A stretch of 64,000 nucleotides of DNA from Sphingomonas horti. GTDB lineage: Bacteria > Pseudomonadota > Alphaproteobacteria > Sphingomonadales > Sphingomonadaceae. The DNA lies in NCBI RefSeq assembly GCF_009753715.1, contig NZ_WQMS01000001.1, positions 310,001-374,000 of the forward strand, read 5' to 3'. Shown here one piece after another: positions 39,576 through 50,513 of this stretch. Positions within the stretch are counted from its first letter, which is position 1; each line of letters starts with the position of its first letter. The position numbers were made by a program, and so were the translations under genes. The notes under the pieces are model-generated. The model worked only from the letters and a program-made list of their open reading frames with translations, did not search any database and was not told the DNA's origin.

Positions 39576-40361
39576 TCAGGGCACGACGCGGCGCAGAAAG
39601 GCCTGGACAGCCTTCCAATTCTCCTCCGCGCCCGCGGGATCGCGTGCCGGGATCAGCGTCGACGAGCCGTGAACCCCACCCTCCTGCGGCACGAACAGGG
39701 TCGTGCCGGCGACGCGTACCGCCTCGGCGATCGCGCGGGCGGCGGCGATCTCCTCCGGACTCTTTGCCGACGTGACGAAGACAGGCACCCGTAGCTTGGC
39801 GGCGGCCGCCTTCACCATCGTGTCGCTGCCCAGATATTCGCCCGGCGAAAAGGCGAGCAGGCCGGCCACCTCGCCGGGGTGCTCGGCCGCGACCAGGAAC
39901 ACCAAAGCCGCCGAATAGCTGCTGCCCCACAGCAGCACCGGCAGCTTCCTGTCCTTCGCCCAGGCGAGCGCTGCTTCAAGATCGGCTTTCGCATCGAGAT
40001 AGCCGGCATCATGGCCCAGCGCCTTGGCGGTCCGGTTCTCGCCGAACATGCCGTCGCCCGCGCGCTGGTCGATCGCGAACGCGCTATAGCCCATCGCGAC
40101 CAGCTTCGGCGCGATCGTCGCATATTCGCCGCTGCTGGAACCGGCTTGATGAAAAAGGAGGATCAGCGCTTTCGGATGCTCGGCGCGATACCAGGTGCCG
40201 TAAACCTTGACGCCGTCGGCGGCAGTCAGCGTGACCGGCTCGGTGTGAGCCTGTCCGGCAGGAGCCTCGGCCTTCCCTGTATCGGGAGCGGCGTGGCAGC
40301 CGACTGCCGCCAGCATCGCGGCGGCGGCAAAGGAAAATCGGGCGGCCTTGCGAATGCGCAT
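39576..40361 (-). CDS. Alpha/beta-hydrolase lipoprotein (dienelactone hydrolase-like)
   Basis: 261 residues from the ATG at 40361 (GGAG seven bases upstream). The lipobox FAAAAMLAAVGC puts the lipidated Cys at position 22. The hydrolase fold is recognisable: LTAADGVKVYGTWYR, LILLFHQAGSSSGEYATIAP, the nucleophile elbow LLWGSSYSAAL with an unusual Ser instead of Gly after the tyrosine, and a late His in GGVHGSSTLIP. It is most similar to dienelactone-hydrolase-type proteins. Substrate unknown; membrane-anchored in the periplasm. Confidence 0.82.
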   Translation of the reverse strand: MRIRKAARFSFAAAAMLAAVGCHAAPDTGKAEAPAGQAHTEPVTLTAADGVKVYGTWYRAEHPKALILLFHQAGSSSGEYATIAPKLVAMGYSAFAIDQRAGDGMFGENRTAKALGHDAGYLDAKADLEAALAWAKDRKLPVLLWGSSYSAALVFLVAAEHPGEVAGLLAFSPGEYLGSDTMVKAAAAKLRVPVFVTSAKSPEEIAAARAIAEAVRVAGTTLFVPQEGGVHGSSTLIPARDPAGAEENWKAVQAFLRRVVP

Positions 40362-40427
40362 GCGAGTCTCCGTCGCCCCGATCCTGCGCAATCCGGACCG
40401 GCACCGCAACGGAGACTCGCGCAGACG

Positions 40428-40598
40428 TCAGATATCGTCGCCCAGCGCGCCCTTGATCTTGCCCTTCAGCTGCTGGCCCTTGCCCTTCAGCTCCTGCCCA
40501 GCGCCTTCATCGCGCACGTCGGGATTGTCGGAGGCTTGCTTCAGCTTGCCCGCCGCCTCGTTCGCATTGCCTTTGATCTTGTCGATCAGCTCGCCCAT
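40428..40598 (-). CDS. CsbD family stress protein
   Basis: 56 residues: MGELIDKIKGNANEAAGKLK continuing through several Lys/Gly-rich repeats to GKIKGALGDDI. The hydrophilic helical composition is that of the CsbD/YjbJ family, typically general-stress induced. An AGGAG lies in front of the ATG at 40598. It stands alone between the hydrolase and the divergent cupin gene. Its molecular role is unclear. Confidence 0.9.
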   Translation of the reverse strand: MGELIDKIKGNANEAAGKLKQASDNPDVRDEGAGQELKGKGQQLKGKIKGALGDDI

Positions 40599-40677
40599 CG
40601 TATTTCTCCTTGGGAATGGGAACGCGAGTTCAACGACCCGCGAGCCGTGCCCGTTCCGGCAGCCGAGGGGCAAAAGC

Positions 40678-41022
40678 ATGGAGGCAGGTGAACGCAGCGG
40701 TGTAATCACGCTGGCGGGGTTGGAGGCGCAGGTGCCGGGCCCGAACGGCGAACGATCGGCCTTGGCGCTCAAGCGGGGGACGCTGGATGTCCGGCTGTCT
40801 GTCCCCCTGCCGCCGAACGTCCAGACGCCGCACGAGCAGGACGAAATCTATTTCGTTGTTCGCGGCAACGGCGTGCTGGTCCATGAAGGACGGCGTACAT
40901 CGTTCGGCCCAGGCGACATTCTTTTCGTCGCGGCCGGCGTGAGCCATCATTATGCTGACTTCGGCTCTGACCTCGCGCTGTGGCGGGTCTTCTACGGCGC
41001 GGCCGGGGGCGAGCTTCCCTAG
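40678..41022 (+). CDS. Cupin-domain protein
   Basis: 114 residues. A single small cupin barrel: motif 1 [21 protein letters not shown] and motif 2 [20 protein letters not shown], which supply His/Glu metal ligands. Possible functions include a metal-dependent dioxygenase, an isomerase or a sugar-binding sensor; context gives no hint. The stop codon is interlocked with that of thiSG (CTAG shared on both strands). Confidence 0.85.
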   Translation: MEAGERSGVITLAGLEAQVPGPNGERSALALKRGTLDVRLSVPLPPNVQTPHEQDEIYFVVRGNGVLVHEGRRTSFGPGDILFVAAGVSHHYADFGSDLALWRVFYGAAGGELP

Positions 41023-42023
41023 ATCAGTCCCGCCAGCGGGCTCGACGGATCGGCGTAGCGGCGCTTGCCCATGCGCCCGGCGCGGTAGGCGAGGCGGCCG
41101 CTTTCGACCGCCAGCTTCATCGCGCGGGCCATCGTCACCGGGTCCTTCGCCTCGGCGATCGCGGTGTTCATCAGCACGCCGTCGCAGCCGAGCTCCATCG
41201 CCAGCGCGGCGTCGGACGCGGTGCCGACGCCCGCATCAACCAGCACAGGCACTTTCGCACCCTCGACGATCAGGCGGATCGTCACCTGGTTCTGGATGCC
41301 GAGGCCGGAGCCGATCGGCGCACCGAGCGGCATGATCGCGACCGCGCCCGCATCTTCCAGCCGCTTCGCGGCGATCGGATCGTCGACGCAATAGACCATC
41401 GGCAGAAAGCCCTCATTCGCCAGGATCTCCGTCGCGCGCAGCGTCTCGACCATGTCCGGGTAGAGCGTTTTCGCCTCGCCCAGCACTTCCAGCTTCACCA
41501 GCTCCCAGCCGCCTGCCTCGCGCGCCAGCCTGAGCGTGCGGATCGCGTCCTCGGCAGTGAAGCAGCCGGCGGTGTTCGGCAGATAGGTGAAACGCTTCGG
41601 GTCGATGAAGTCGGTCAGCATCGGCTGGTTGGGATCGGCGATGTTGACCCGCCGCACCGCAACCGTGACGATCTCCGCGCCCGACGCCTCGGCGGCCGCC
41701 GCGTTCTCGGCGAAGTCCTTGTACTTGCCGGTGCCGATGATCAGCCGCGACCGGAAGGTGCGGCCGGCGACCGTCCAGCTGTCCTCGTCGATCCGCCCGG
41801 CATGGTCGCCGCCGCCGACGAAATGGACGATCTCCAGCTCGTCGCCGTCCTCGACCAGCACCTGCCCCAGGGCCGAACGCGGCACCACCTGCAGGTTACG
41901 CTCGACCGCGACCTTCTCCGGCACCAGCCCCAGCTCGCTCGCCAGCTCGGCGATGCTCAGTCCGGCCGCGACGCGCTTGTGCTCGCCATTGACGCTGATC
42001 GTGATCGTACCGTCGGTGTGCAT
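41019..42023 (-). CDS. thiSG: ThiS-ThiG fusion: sulfur carrier plus thiazole synthase
   Basis: 334 residues. The N-terminal 70 residues are a ThiS beta-grasp domain ([20 protein letters not shown]) ending in GGG at 70-72; about 260 residues of ThiG follow ([68 protein letters not shown]). ThiG makes the thiamine thiazole phosphate from sulfur carried on ThiS. In the stand-alone carrier the Gly-Gly is C-terminal; here it is internal, so the usual thiocarboxylate cannot form without cleavage. No TPP riboswitch was seen in the 54-base leader before aroQ. Confidence 0.93.
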   Translation of the reverse strand: MHTDGTITISVNGEHKRVAAGLSIAELASELGLVPEKVAVERNLQVVPRSALGQVLVEDGDELEIVHFVGGGDHAGRIDEDSWTVAGRTFRSRLIIGTGKYKDFAENAAAAEASGAEIVTVAVRRVNIADPNQPMLTDFIDPKRFTYLPNTAGCFTAEDAIRTLRLAREAGGWELVKLEVLGEAKTLYPDMVETLRATEILANEGFLPMVYCVDDPIAAKRLEDAGAVAIMPLGAPIGSGLGIQNQVTIRLIVEGAKVPVLVDAGVGTASDAALAMELGCDGVLMNTAIAEAKDPVTMARAMKLAVESGRLAYRAGRMGKRRYADPSSPLAGLI

Positions 42024-42077
42024 TGAAAATCCAATCGTGTAAGGCCGCGCAGATATTGTCTGGGCATCGGGGGATCA

Positions 42078-42509
42078 ATGCCGACCATCTTCGTCCTGAA
42101 CGGCCCCAACCTCAACCTGCTGGGCCTGCGCGAGCCCGAGGTGTACGGGCACGACACGCTCGACGACATTGCCGGCCAGGTCGAGGATCGCGCGCGCGAG
42201 CTGGGATTCGACGTGGAATTCCGCCAGTCGAACCATGAAGGCCATCTGATCGACTGGTTGCACGAAGCCAATGCAGACGGCGCGAAGGCGGTGATCCTCA
42301 ATCCGGGCGGCTACACCCACACCTCGGTCGCGCTCCACGACGCGGTAAAGGCGATCTCCGTGCCCGTGATCGAGGTGCATCTGTCGAACCCGCATGCGCG
42401 CGAGCCGTTCCGGCACCGCAGCTATACGGCCAAGGCCGCGAAGGGAACCATCGCGGGTTTCGGAGCGATGGGATATCTGCTTGCGCTGGACGCCGCCGCC
42501 CGGCTTTGA
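42078..42509 (+). CDS. aroQ: Type II 3-dehydroquinate dehydratase
   Basis: 143 residues. Third step of the shikimate pathway. [20 protein letters not shown] contains the conserved Asn and catalytic Tyr loop; [33 protein letters not shown] with the catalytic His, and [18 protein letters not shown] are complete. It precedes accB by 14 bases and is probably co-transcribed with accBC, a common arrangement. Confidence 0.96.
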   Translation: MPTIFVLNGPNLNLLGLREPEVYGHDTLDDIAGQVEDRARELGFDVEFRQSNHEGHLIDWLHEANADGAKAVILNPGGYTHTSVALHDAVKAISVPVIEVHLSNPHAREPFRHRSYTAKAAKGTIAGFGAMGYLLALDAAARL

Positions 42510-42523
42510 GTAAGGGCCGCCGA

Positions 42524-42997
42524 ATGACCGATACGAACAAGGGGACGATGCAGGTCGACACCGATCTGGTGCGCCAGCTCGCCGAGCTACTCGACGCGAC
42601 TCACCTCACCGAAATCGAGGTTCAGGACGGGGAGCGAAGGATCAAGGTTCAGCGCAAGGTGCAGGCGGTCGCCGCGACCGTGGCCGCGCCTGCCCCGGCC
42701 GCTGCACCCGCGGCGCCGGCGCCCGCCGCCGCCCATGCCGCGCCTCCGCCGCCGGCCGAGTCGGCGAACGCGATAAAGTCGCCGATGGTCGGCACCGTTT
42801 ATCTGGCGCCGGAGCCGGGTGCGGCCAATTTCGTCTCCGTCGGCGGCAAAGTGAATGCCGGCGACACGCTGCTGATCATCGAGGCGATGAAAGTGATGAA
42901 CCCGATCACCGCCCCGCACGGCGGGACGGTCAAGGCCGTGCTCGTCGCGAACGGCGCGCCCGTCGAGTTCGACCAGCCGCTCGTCGTCGTCGAGTAA
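42524..42997 (+). CDS. accB: Biotin carboxyl carrier protein of acetyl-CoA carboxylase
   Basis: 157 residues from the ATG at 42524 (AAGGG eight bases upstream; a TTG at 42506 is possible). Residues about 45-85 are an Ala/Pro linker. The biotinyl domain starts [17 protein letters not shown] and contains [12 protein letters not shown], in which the lysine is biotinylated. The N-terminal [20 protein letters not shown] helix contacts the carboxylase. Seven bases separate it from accC. Confidence 0.96.
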   Translation: MTDTNKGTMQVDTDLVRQLAELLDATHLTEIEVQDGERRIKVQRKVQAVAATVAAPAPAAAPAAPAPAAAHAAPPPPAESANAIKSPMVGTVYLAPEPGAANFVSVGGKVNAGDTLLIIEAMKVMNPITAPHGGTVKAVLVANGAPVEFDQPLVVVE

Positions 42998-43003
42998 CCG
43001 GCG

Positions 43004-44350
43004 ATGGCCATTTCCAAGATCCTGATCGCCAATCGCGGCGAGATCGCCCTGCGCATCCACCGCGCCGCGCACGAAATGGGGATCAAGACGGTCGCGGTGC
43101 ACTCCACCGCCGACAATGACGCGATGCACGTCCGTCTGGCCGACGAGGCGGTGTGCATCGGGCCGCCGCCCGCCGCCGAATCCTATCTGAACATCCCCGC
43201 GATCATCTCGGCGGCCGAGATCAGCGGCGCCGACGCGATCCATCCCGGCTATGGCTTCCTGTCCGAAAACGCCCGCTTCGCCGAGATCGTCGAGAGCCAC
43301 AACCTGATCTGGATCGGGCCGAAGCCCGAGCATATCCGGACGATGGGCGACAAGGTCGAGGCCAAGCGGACCGCCGGCGCGCTCGGCCTGCCGCTCGTCC
43401 CCGGCTCGGCCGGCGGCGTCAGCGAGTTCGCCGAGGCGCGGCGGATCGCCGCCGAGATCGGCTATCCGGTGATCGTCAAGGCGGCGTCGGGTGGCGGCGG
43501 GCGCGGCATGAAGGTGGTCCCGTCCGAGGACCGGCTCGAAAGCCTGATGGGCCAGGCGCGCAGCGAGGCCAAGGCCGCGTTCGGCGACGACACCGTCTAT
43601 ATCGAGAAATATCTCGGCAATCCGCGCCACATCGAGTTCCAGGTGTTCGGCGACGGCAACGACCATGCGATCCACCTGGGCGAGCGCGACTGCTCGCTGC
43701 AGCGCCGCCACCAGAAAGTGCTGGAGGAAGCCCCTTCCCCCGTCATCACGCCGGAAGAGCGGGCGCGGATGGGTGGCATCGTCGCCAAAGCGATGGCCGA
43801 CATGGGCTATCGCGGTGCCGGCACGATCGAGTTCCTGTGGGAAGACGGGCAGTTCTACTTCATCGAGATGAACACCCGGCTGCAGGTCGAGCATCCAGTG
43901 ACGGAGGCGATCACCGGCCTCGACCTGGTACGCGAGCAGATCAGGATCGCCGACGGCCATCCGCTGACGCTCCGCCAGCAGGACGTGACCTTCCGCGGCC
44001 ATTCGATCGAATGCCGGATCAATGCCGAGGACCCGCAGAATTTCGCCCCCTCGCCGGGCCTGGTCAGCTCCTATCACGCACCCGGCGGCCTGCACGTCCG
44101 CGTCGATAGCGGGCTCTACTCCGGCTACCGCATCCCGCCTTATTACGACTCGATGATCGCGAAGCTGATCGTCTGGGGCCACACCCGCGAAGGCGCGATC
44201 CGCCGCCTCCGCCGGGCGCTCGAGGAGTTCGTGATCGAAGGCGTAAAGACGACGATCCCGCTCCACCAGGCGTTACTCGAGGACCCGGAATTCCAGGCCG
44301 GCGACTACAGCATCAAATGGCTGGAGGAGTGGCTGGCGAAGCAGCAATAA
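43004..44350 (+). CDS. accC: Biotin carboxylase subunit of acetyl-CoA carboxylase
   Basis: 448 residues. ATP- and bicarbonate-dependent carboxylation of biotin on AccB. The ATP-grasp fold shows [33 protein letters not shown] (glycine-rich ATP loop), [38 protein letters not shown] and the C-terminal [14 protein letters not shown]. Length and residues are complete. It is the last gene of the aroQ-accB-accC unit. Confidence 0.97.
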   Translation: MAISKILIANRGEIALRIHRAAHEMGIKTVAVHSTADNDAMHVRLADEAVCIGPPPAAESYLNIPAIISAAEISGADAIHPGYGFLSENARFAEIVESHNLIWIGPKPEHIRTMGDKVEAKRTAGALGLPLVPGSAGGVSEFAEARRIAAEIGYPVIVKAASGGGGRGMKVVPSEDRLESLMGQARSEAKAAFGDDTVYIEKYLGNPRHIEFQVFGDGNDHAIHLGERDCSLQRRHQKVLEEAPSPVITPEERARMGGIVAKAMADMGYRGAGTIEFLWEDGQFYFIEMNTRLQVEHPVTEAITGLDLVREQIRIADGHPLTLRQQDVTFRGHSIECRINAEDPQNFAPSPGLVSSYHAPGGLHVRVDSGLYSGYRIPPYYDSMIAKLIVWGHTREGAIRRLRRALEEFVIEGVKTTIPLHQALLEDPEFQAGDYSIKWLEEWLAKQQ

Positions 44351-44382
44351 GTCCTCCCGTGCCTTGCACGCGCCGTCCAGCT

Positions 44383-44973
44383 TCAATGGCGGATGCTCTC
44401 GAACGTGTCGCCGCGCACCCGGTCGATCAGCTGCACATGCAACCCGGCCGCCCGCGCCGCCTCGATCTCCCGCTCATTGTCGGATAGGAACAGGATATCG
44501 GCCGCCGGCAGGCCGATCGTCTCCGCGATCCCGCGATACGAATCCGGCTCCAGCTTCGACCCGGCTGAGAGGTCGAAAAAGCCCTCGAACAGCGGCGTCA
44601 GGTCGCCCGCCTCGCAATGGCCGAACAGCAGCCGCTGTGCCTCGACCGAGCCGGATGAATAGACGAACAGCCGCAGCCCGCGCTCCCGCCAGCGCCTGAG
44701 CGCGGTCAGCGCGTCGGGATAGATGTGGCCCTTCAGCGCGCCGCTGGTGAAGCCTTCGCGCCAGATGCGGCCCTGGATGCGCTTCAGCACCGGGTCCTTG
44801 CGGTCCTCGTCGATCCAGCGCTCGAGCGTCTCGACCGGCACGCCTTCCGCCTCGTCCGGATGGGCGGCGAGATAGTCGCGGATGCGGGCCCGGGCATAGG
44901 GAAACAGCGTATCGGCCACGAACGAGATGCTGCACGTCGTGCCTTCGATATCGGTCAGGATCGCGCGGATCAT
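44383..44973 (-). CDS. mtnC: Enolase-phosphatase E1 of methionine salvage
   Basis: 196 residues. A bifunctional HAD-type enzyme that enolises and dephosphorylates 2,3-diketo-5-methylthiopentyl-1-phosphate to the acireductone. IRAILTDIEGTTCSISFV holds the HAD Asp motif (D-x-E-G-T in this family), FVYSSGSVEAQ the Ser motif, and LFLSDNEREIEAARAAG the acidic motif. It begins immediately at the mtnD stop (ATGA-type arrangement, stop 44970-44972). The gene itself looks intact, unlike its neighbours mtnD and mtnB. Confidence 0.94.
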   Translation of the reverse strand: MIRAILTDIEGTTCSISFVADTLFPYARARIRDYLAAHPDEAEGVPVETLERWIDEDRKDPVLKRIQGRIWREGFTSGALKGHIYPDALTALRRWRERGLRLFVYSSGSVEAQRLLFGHCEAGDLTPLFEGFFDLSAGSKLEPDSYRGIAETIGLPAADILFLSDNEREIEAARAAGLHVQLIDRVRGDTFESIRH

Positions 44974-45305
44974 GCCAGCTCCAGCCGCGGGACGCGGCCG
45001 CCCTCCCGCAGCGTGAACAGGCCGGAGCCTTCGACGAAATAGCGCACCTCGTCGTCGGCATGCCGGTGCTCCGACAGGAATTTGGCGCGCATCGCCTCGC
45101 GATCCGGGTGGTCGGGCGTGACGGAGACGGTGTCGACGGTCGTATAGCCTTGCGCCCGCAACGCTTCGGCCCGAGCCTCCTGCTCGCCCGCCGGCCAGCG
45201 CTCGAACCGCACGCCGATGTCCGCCAGCGCCTGCGCGATCGCGTCGGCGTCTTCGGTCGCGGCCATCATGCTGCCTGCCTCGTCGAAGACCGTGAGCCGC
45301 GTCAT
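44970..45305 (-). pseudogene. mtnD: Acireductone dioxygenase with two internal deletions
   Basis: The frame is open for 111 residues, but acireductone dioxygenases have about 180. The start MTRLTVFDEAG and the metal-binding EHRHADDEVRYFVEGSGLF (His80, His82, Glu86) are well conserved. Between RFERW and GYTTVD about 14 residues are missing. After LREGGRV the sequence jumps straight to PRLELA, the normal C-terminal end, so about 58 residues are absent, including the fourth metal ligand His of the HWFD region. Both gaps keep the frame. Loss of the normal dioxygenase activity is inferred. The stop meets the mtnC start. Confidence 0.8.
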
Positions 45306-45894
45306 CCCCTGTATCTCCGTTCCGCCAGCTCCGCCTCCGCCAGCCATTCGAGCGCTTCGACGACGCGCTCCGCTTCGGCGATGCTGCGGCCCCACCCGTA
45401 TAGCCCATGGCTGCGAATCATAAAGGCCGGCGCGGCGGCGAGGCGCGGCATCGCCGCCGCCCCGATCACGGCCATGCCCTTATCGTTCTCCACGATCGGG
45501 ATCGTGACGCTGGCTTCATGCGTGGCGACGCCCGGCAGAGCCTTCAGCAACTCGTGTCCCGCGATCGTCCAGGCGTCGCCGCTCGCGCGGCCCAGCCCCA
45601 CCGAAATGGCCGCATGGCGGTGCAGCACCGATCGGACCTCCGGGAAGGCGCGGTAGATCTTCAGGTGCAGCGCGGTTTCGGCCGAGGGGCGGCGCGGATC
45701 GCCCGAATCGATCAGCATGGTGTCGGCCGGCGTCAGGCGCCCTTTGTGCGCGCCCGAGACGGTGATCGCGATCCGGCCGTCATCCAGGCGCGCCGAGTAA
45801 TCGCCCGACGTTGCCGGCGCTCAGCCCCATGCATGGAACGCCCGCCCCAGGGCCGCGAGAGCTCCGGCTGCTTGGTCGATCCCTCGCGCCACGC
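45302..45894 (-). pseudogene. mtnB: Methylthioribulose-1-phosphate dehydratase with disrupted N-terminus
   Basis: Class II aldolase-fold zinc enzyme. The 3' part from ATG 45718 is open for 138 residues (SVLHRHAAISVG with zinc ligands, IRSHGLYGWGRSI). However, upstream codons still encode conserved family sequence: APATSGDYSARLDDGRIAIT and SGAHKGRL. This is preceded by an in-frame TGA (45821-45823) at a position where the family has Trp (the GW of GWxPATSG). Further upstream a two-base CG surplus near 45840 shifts the frame of the first helix (IDQAAGALAALGRA, from GTG 45894). The product is therefore probably truncated or absent. It overlaps mtnD by four bases. Confidence 0.75.
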
Positions 45895-45930
45895 TTGTCG
45901 AAGCCCTCTCATTCTTCTCTAAAGGCGCCC

Positions 45931-47088
45931 ATGAACCCGCTCTACGCCACCATGCCGACCACGATCTTCGAGCGAATGTCGGCGCGGGCGCGGGAGATGG
46001 GGGCGATCAACCTTGGCCAGGGCTTCCCCGATTCGAACGGCCCGGCGGACGTGGTCGATGCGGCGGCGCGGGCACTCGTCGAGCGGTCCAACCAATATCC
46101 GCCGATGGCAGGCCTGCCGGAGCTGCGCGAGGCCGTTGCCGCGCATTACCGGCGGCATCAGCAGCTCGACCTTCAGCCGGAAGAAGTGATCGTCACTTCG
46201 GGCGCGACCGAGGCGATCGCCGCCGCGATCCTGGCGCTGGTCTCGCCCGGTGACGAAGTGGTGATGTTCCAGCCGCTCTACGACGCCTATCTGCCGCTGG
46301 TGCTGCGCGCGGGCGGCGTGCCCAGGCTGGTCCGCCTCGCGCCGCCCGATTGGCGCATCACGGCCGAGGCGCTGGACGCCGCATTCGGCGAGCGCACCCG
46401 CGTCGCGATCCTGAACACGCCGCTTAATCCCGCCGGCGCCATGACGGGGCCGGACGCGCTGGCGCTGCTCGCCGAGCGGGTGATCGCGTGCGACGCCGTG
46501 CTGGTCAGCGACGAGGTGTGGGAGCATGTCGTTTTCGACGGCCGCCGCCATGTCTCGCCGATGGCGCTGCCCGGCATGCGCGAGCGGACCGTCAAGATCG
46601 GCTCGGCCGGCAAGATCTTCTCGCTGACCGGCTGGAAAGTCGGCTGGATGTGCGCCGCGCCGGCGCTCGCCGGACCGCTGTCGCGCGCGCACCAGTTCCT
46701 GACCTTCACGACCCCGCCGAACCTGCAGGCGGCGGCGGCCTATGGGTTGGGCAAGGACGACGCCTATTTCGAGGAGATGCGGGCCAATCTCGCCCGTTCG
46801 CGCGATCGCCTGGCGACGCAACTGGGCGAGGCCGGCTGGTCCGTGCCCAGGAGCGAAGCGACCTATTTCCTGTCGCTCGACCTCGCCGCTTCCGGCATCG
46901 CGCTGGACGACGCGACGTTCTGCGACCGGCTGGTCGCCGAATTCGGGGTCGCGGCGATCCCGGTCTCGGCATTCTACGCCGACGATCCGGTCACCGGCGT
47001 CGTCCGCCTCTGCTTCGCCAAGCGCGACGAGACGCTGGATGCGGCGGCCGAACGGATGGCGCGGGCGCTGGCCGTGCTTCGCGCGTGA
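45931..47088 (+). CDS. Class I/II aminotransferase, likely methionine (KMTB) aminotransferase
   Basis: 385 residues from ATG 45931, preceded by AAAGG. PLP fold-type I enzyme: INLGQGFPDSNGPADVV, TSGATEAIAAAILALV, LNTPLNPAGAM, VSDEVWEHVVFDG and the PLP lysine Lys228 in GSAGKIFSLTGWKVGW. The whole sequence parallels E. coli YbdL, a methionine aminotransferase. Lying divergently beside mtnB-mtnD-mtnC, it probably performs the last salvage step (ketomethylthiobutyrate to methionine, MtnE). Kynurenine aminotransferase activity is an alternative. Confidence 0.88.
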   Translation: MNPLYATMPTTIFERMSARAREMGAINLGQGFPDSNGPADVVDAAARALVERSNQYPPMAGLPELREAVAAHYRRHQQLDLQPEEVIVTSGATEAIAAAILALVSPGDEVVMFQPLYDAYLPLVLRAGGVPRLVRLAPPDWRITAEALDAAFGERTRVAILNTPLNPAGAMTGPDALALLAERVIACDAVLVSDEVWEHVVFDGRRHVSPMALPGMRERTVKIGSAGKIFSLTGWKVGWMCAAPALAGPLSRAHQFLTFTTPPNLQAAAAYGLGKDDAYFEEMRANLARSRDRLATQLGEAGWSVPRSEATYFLSLDLAASGIALDDATFCDRLVAEFGVAAIPVSAFYADDPVTGVVRLCFAKRDETLDAAAERMARALAVLRA

Positions 47089-47119
47089 GGAGCGGGGGCC
47101 GAAGCCCCCCGCATCCCGC

Positions 47120-47392
47120 TTACATGCCGCCGCGCGGCTTCTTCTTGTGCTTGCCCTTGTGCGCGTCGCTCTCGGTGGCCGAGCTGGTGTCGCTGGGCGG
47201 CGCGGCCTCCGTCGTGACGGGCTGGGCCGGGTCCGGCGCCGTCGCGTCGGCCGGCGCTGTCGCGGCCGTGGTATCGGCCGTCGTCGCGGCCGCGTCGGGC
47301 GTGGCCGACGGCGCGGGCTCAGGCTGCTGCGCCTGTGCGTAGAGGGCCGAGCCGAGCATCGAAGCGGCCGCAACAAACAGGATCTTCTTCAT
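47120..47392 (-). CDS. Small exported Ala/Pro/Thr-rich protein
   Basis: 90 residues from ATG 47392. Signal peptide MKKILFVAAASMLGSALYAQ, followed by a low-complexity acidic and Ala/Thr/Pro region (PSATPDAAATTADTTAATA), ending in a basic HKGKHKKKPRGGM. No domain recognised. The composition suggests a disordered periplasmic or surface polypeptide; similar short proteins are common in sphingomonads. Confidence 0.7.
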   Translation of the reverse strand: MKKILFVAAASMLGSALYAQAQQPEPAPSATPDAAATTADTTAATAPADATAPDPAQPVTTEAAPPSDTSSATESDAHKGKHKKKPRGGM

Positions 47393-49413
<2,021 letters not shown>

Positions 49414-49496
49414 GTCCGACCGCCCGATGTTTCAACCCGCCGGCGCCTCTATGAGGCAGTGGTGACAAATTTAAGACAGAACGCGCCGGGCGCCGT

Positions 49497-50513
49497 TCAG
49501 GCCCGGCCGATCACCTGGGCGGCGAAACGCTCCATTTCCTCCGCCTGCGGGCTCATCTGGAGCAGCAGCAGGTCGAGGCCGGCCGCTTCATATTCCGCGA
49601 TCCGCTCCTTCAGCTGCTCGGGCGTGCCGACCAGGTTGGGGCGCAGCCCGCGGTTCGAAACGGCATATTCCTGGATCTTCAGCTCGCGCTCCAGCTGGGT
49701 GCCGGACAGCCACTGGTCAAAGTTCGCGTATCCGGCGGGCAGCTCGCGGACAGTCGTGATCCGTTCCAGCTCCCGCTTCGCCTCGGCTTCGCTGTCGCGG
49801 ACGATCGCATAGGCGGCCATGCCGAAGGCCATCGGAGTTCCGCCCGCCCGTTCGCGCCGCGCCTTCATGTCCGCGATCTTCGGCGCGATCGCCGACGCCG
49901 GATCGCCGTGCATCACATAGGCGTCGCAAAGGCTCGCGATCATCGTCTTCGCCGCCTCGCTCTCGCCGCCCGCATAGATGGTCGGCTTGCGAACCGGCTT
50001 GGGCGCGCAGATCGCCTTGTCGGTCCGGTAATAGCGGCCATCGAAGCTGAACCGCTCCTCGGTCCACAGCCCGTCGACCACCTGCAGCCACTCGGTCGTG
50101 CGCGCATAGCGATCGTCATGCTGGTCGAACTGCAGGCCATATTGCCGCGCCTCGTCCGCCCACCAGGACGAAACGACGTTCAGCGCAAGCCGGCCGCCCG
50201 AGATGCGGTCGATGTTCGCCGCCGCCTTCGCGAACAATGCCGGCTGGTGGAAATTGGGCCGCACCGCGACCATCAGCTCCAGCTTTTCGGTGACCGCCGC
50301 GAGCGCCGCCGCCGTCGACCAGGCGTCGAGCGCGGGCTGGTCGACGCCTTTGATGTCGTTGAGGTTCAGCTCGGCGATCAGCGTCAGGTCGTAGCCGATC
50401 GCCTCGGCGCGCTGGGTGAGCCGCTTCACATAGTCCCAACTGGCTTCCATTCCCTCGTCGGGCACGTTGCGCAGCCAGCCGCCGAACACCGGCATCCAGA
50501 AGCCGTACCTCAT
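49497..50513 (-). CDS. LLM-class flavin-dependent monooxygenase
   Basis: 338 residues. TIM-barrel flavin monooxygenase of the bacterial luciferase/SsuD type: MRYGFWMPVFGGWLRNVPDE, LTLIAELNLNDIKGVDQPAL, AVRPNFHQPALFAKAAANID, ISGGRLALNVVSSWWADEARQY and FDQHDDRYARTTEWLQVVDG are FMN-binding features. The substrate could be an alkanesulfonate or another organosulfur or alkyl compound, but the cluster lacks ssu transporters. It is translationally coupled (ATGA) to the upstream ATP-grasp gene. Confidence 0.87.
   Translation of the reverse strand: MRYGFWMPVFGGWLRNVPDEGMEASWDYVKRLTQRAEAIGYDLTLIAELNLNDIKGVDQPALDAWSTAAALAAVTEKLELMVAVRPNFHQPALFAKAAANIDRISGGRLALNVVSSWWADEARQYGLQFDQHDDRYARTTEWLQVVDGLWTEERFSFDGRYYRTDKAICAPKPVRKPTIYAGGESEAAKTMIASLCDAYVMHGDPASAIAPKIADMKARRERAGGTPMAFGMAAYAIVRDSEAEAKRELERITTVRELPAGYANFDQWLSGTQLERELKIQEYAVSNRGLRPNLVGTPEQLKERIAEYEAAGLDLLLLQMSPQAEEMERFAAQVIGRA

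Noticed and set aside
42024-42077. Possible TPP riboswitch in front of thiSG
   Set aside because: The leader is only 54 bases long and shows no THI-box sequences.
49497-50513. Annotation as dimethylsulfone monooxygenase SfnG or SsuD
   Set aside because: The sequence is clearly of the LLM class but does not match those subfamilies well enough to name a substrate.
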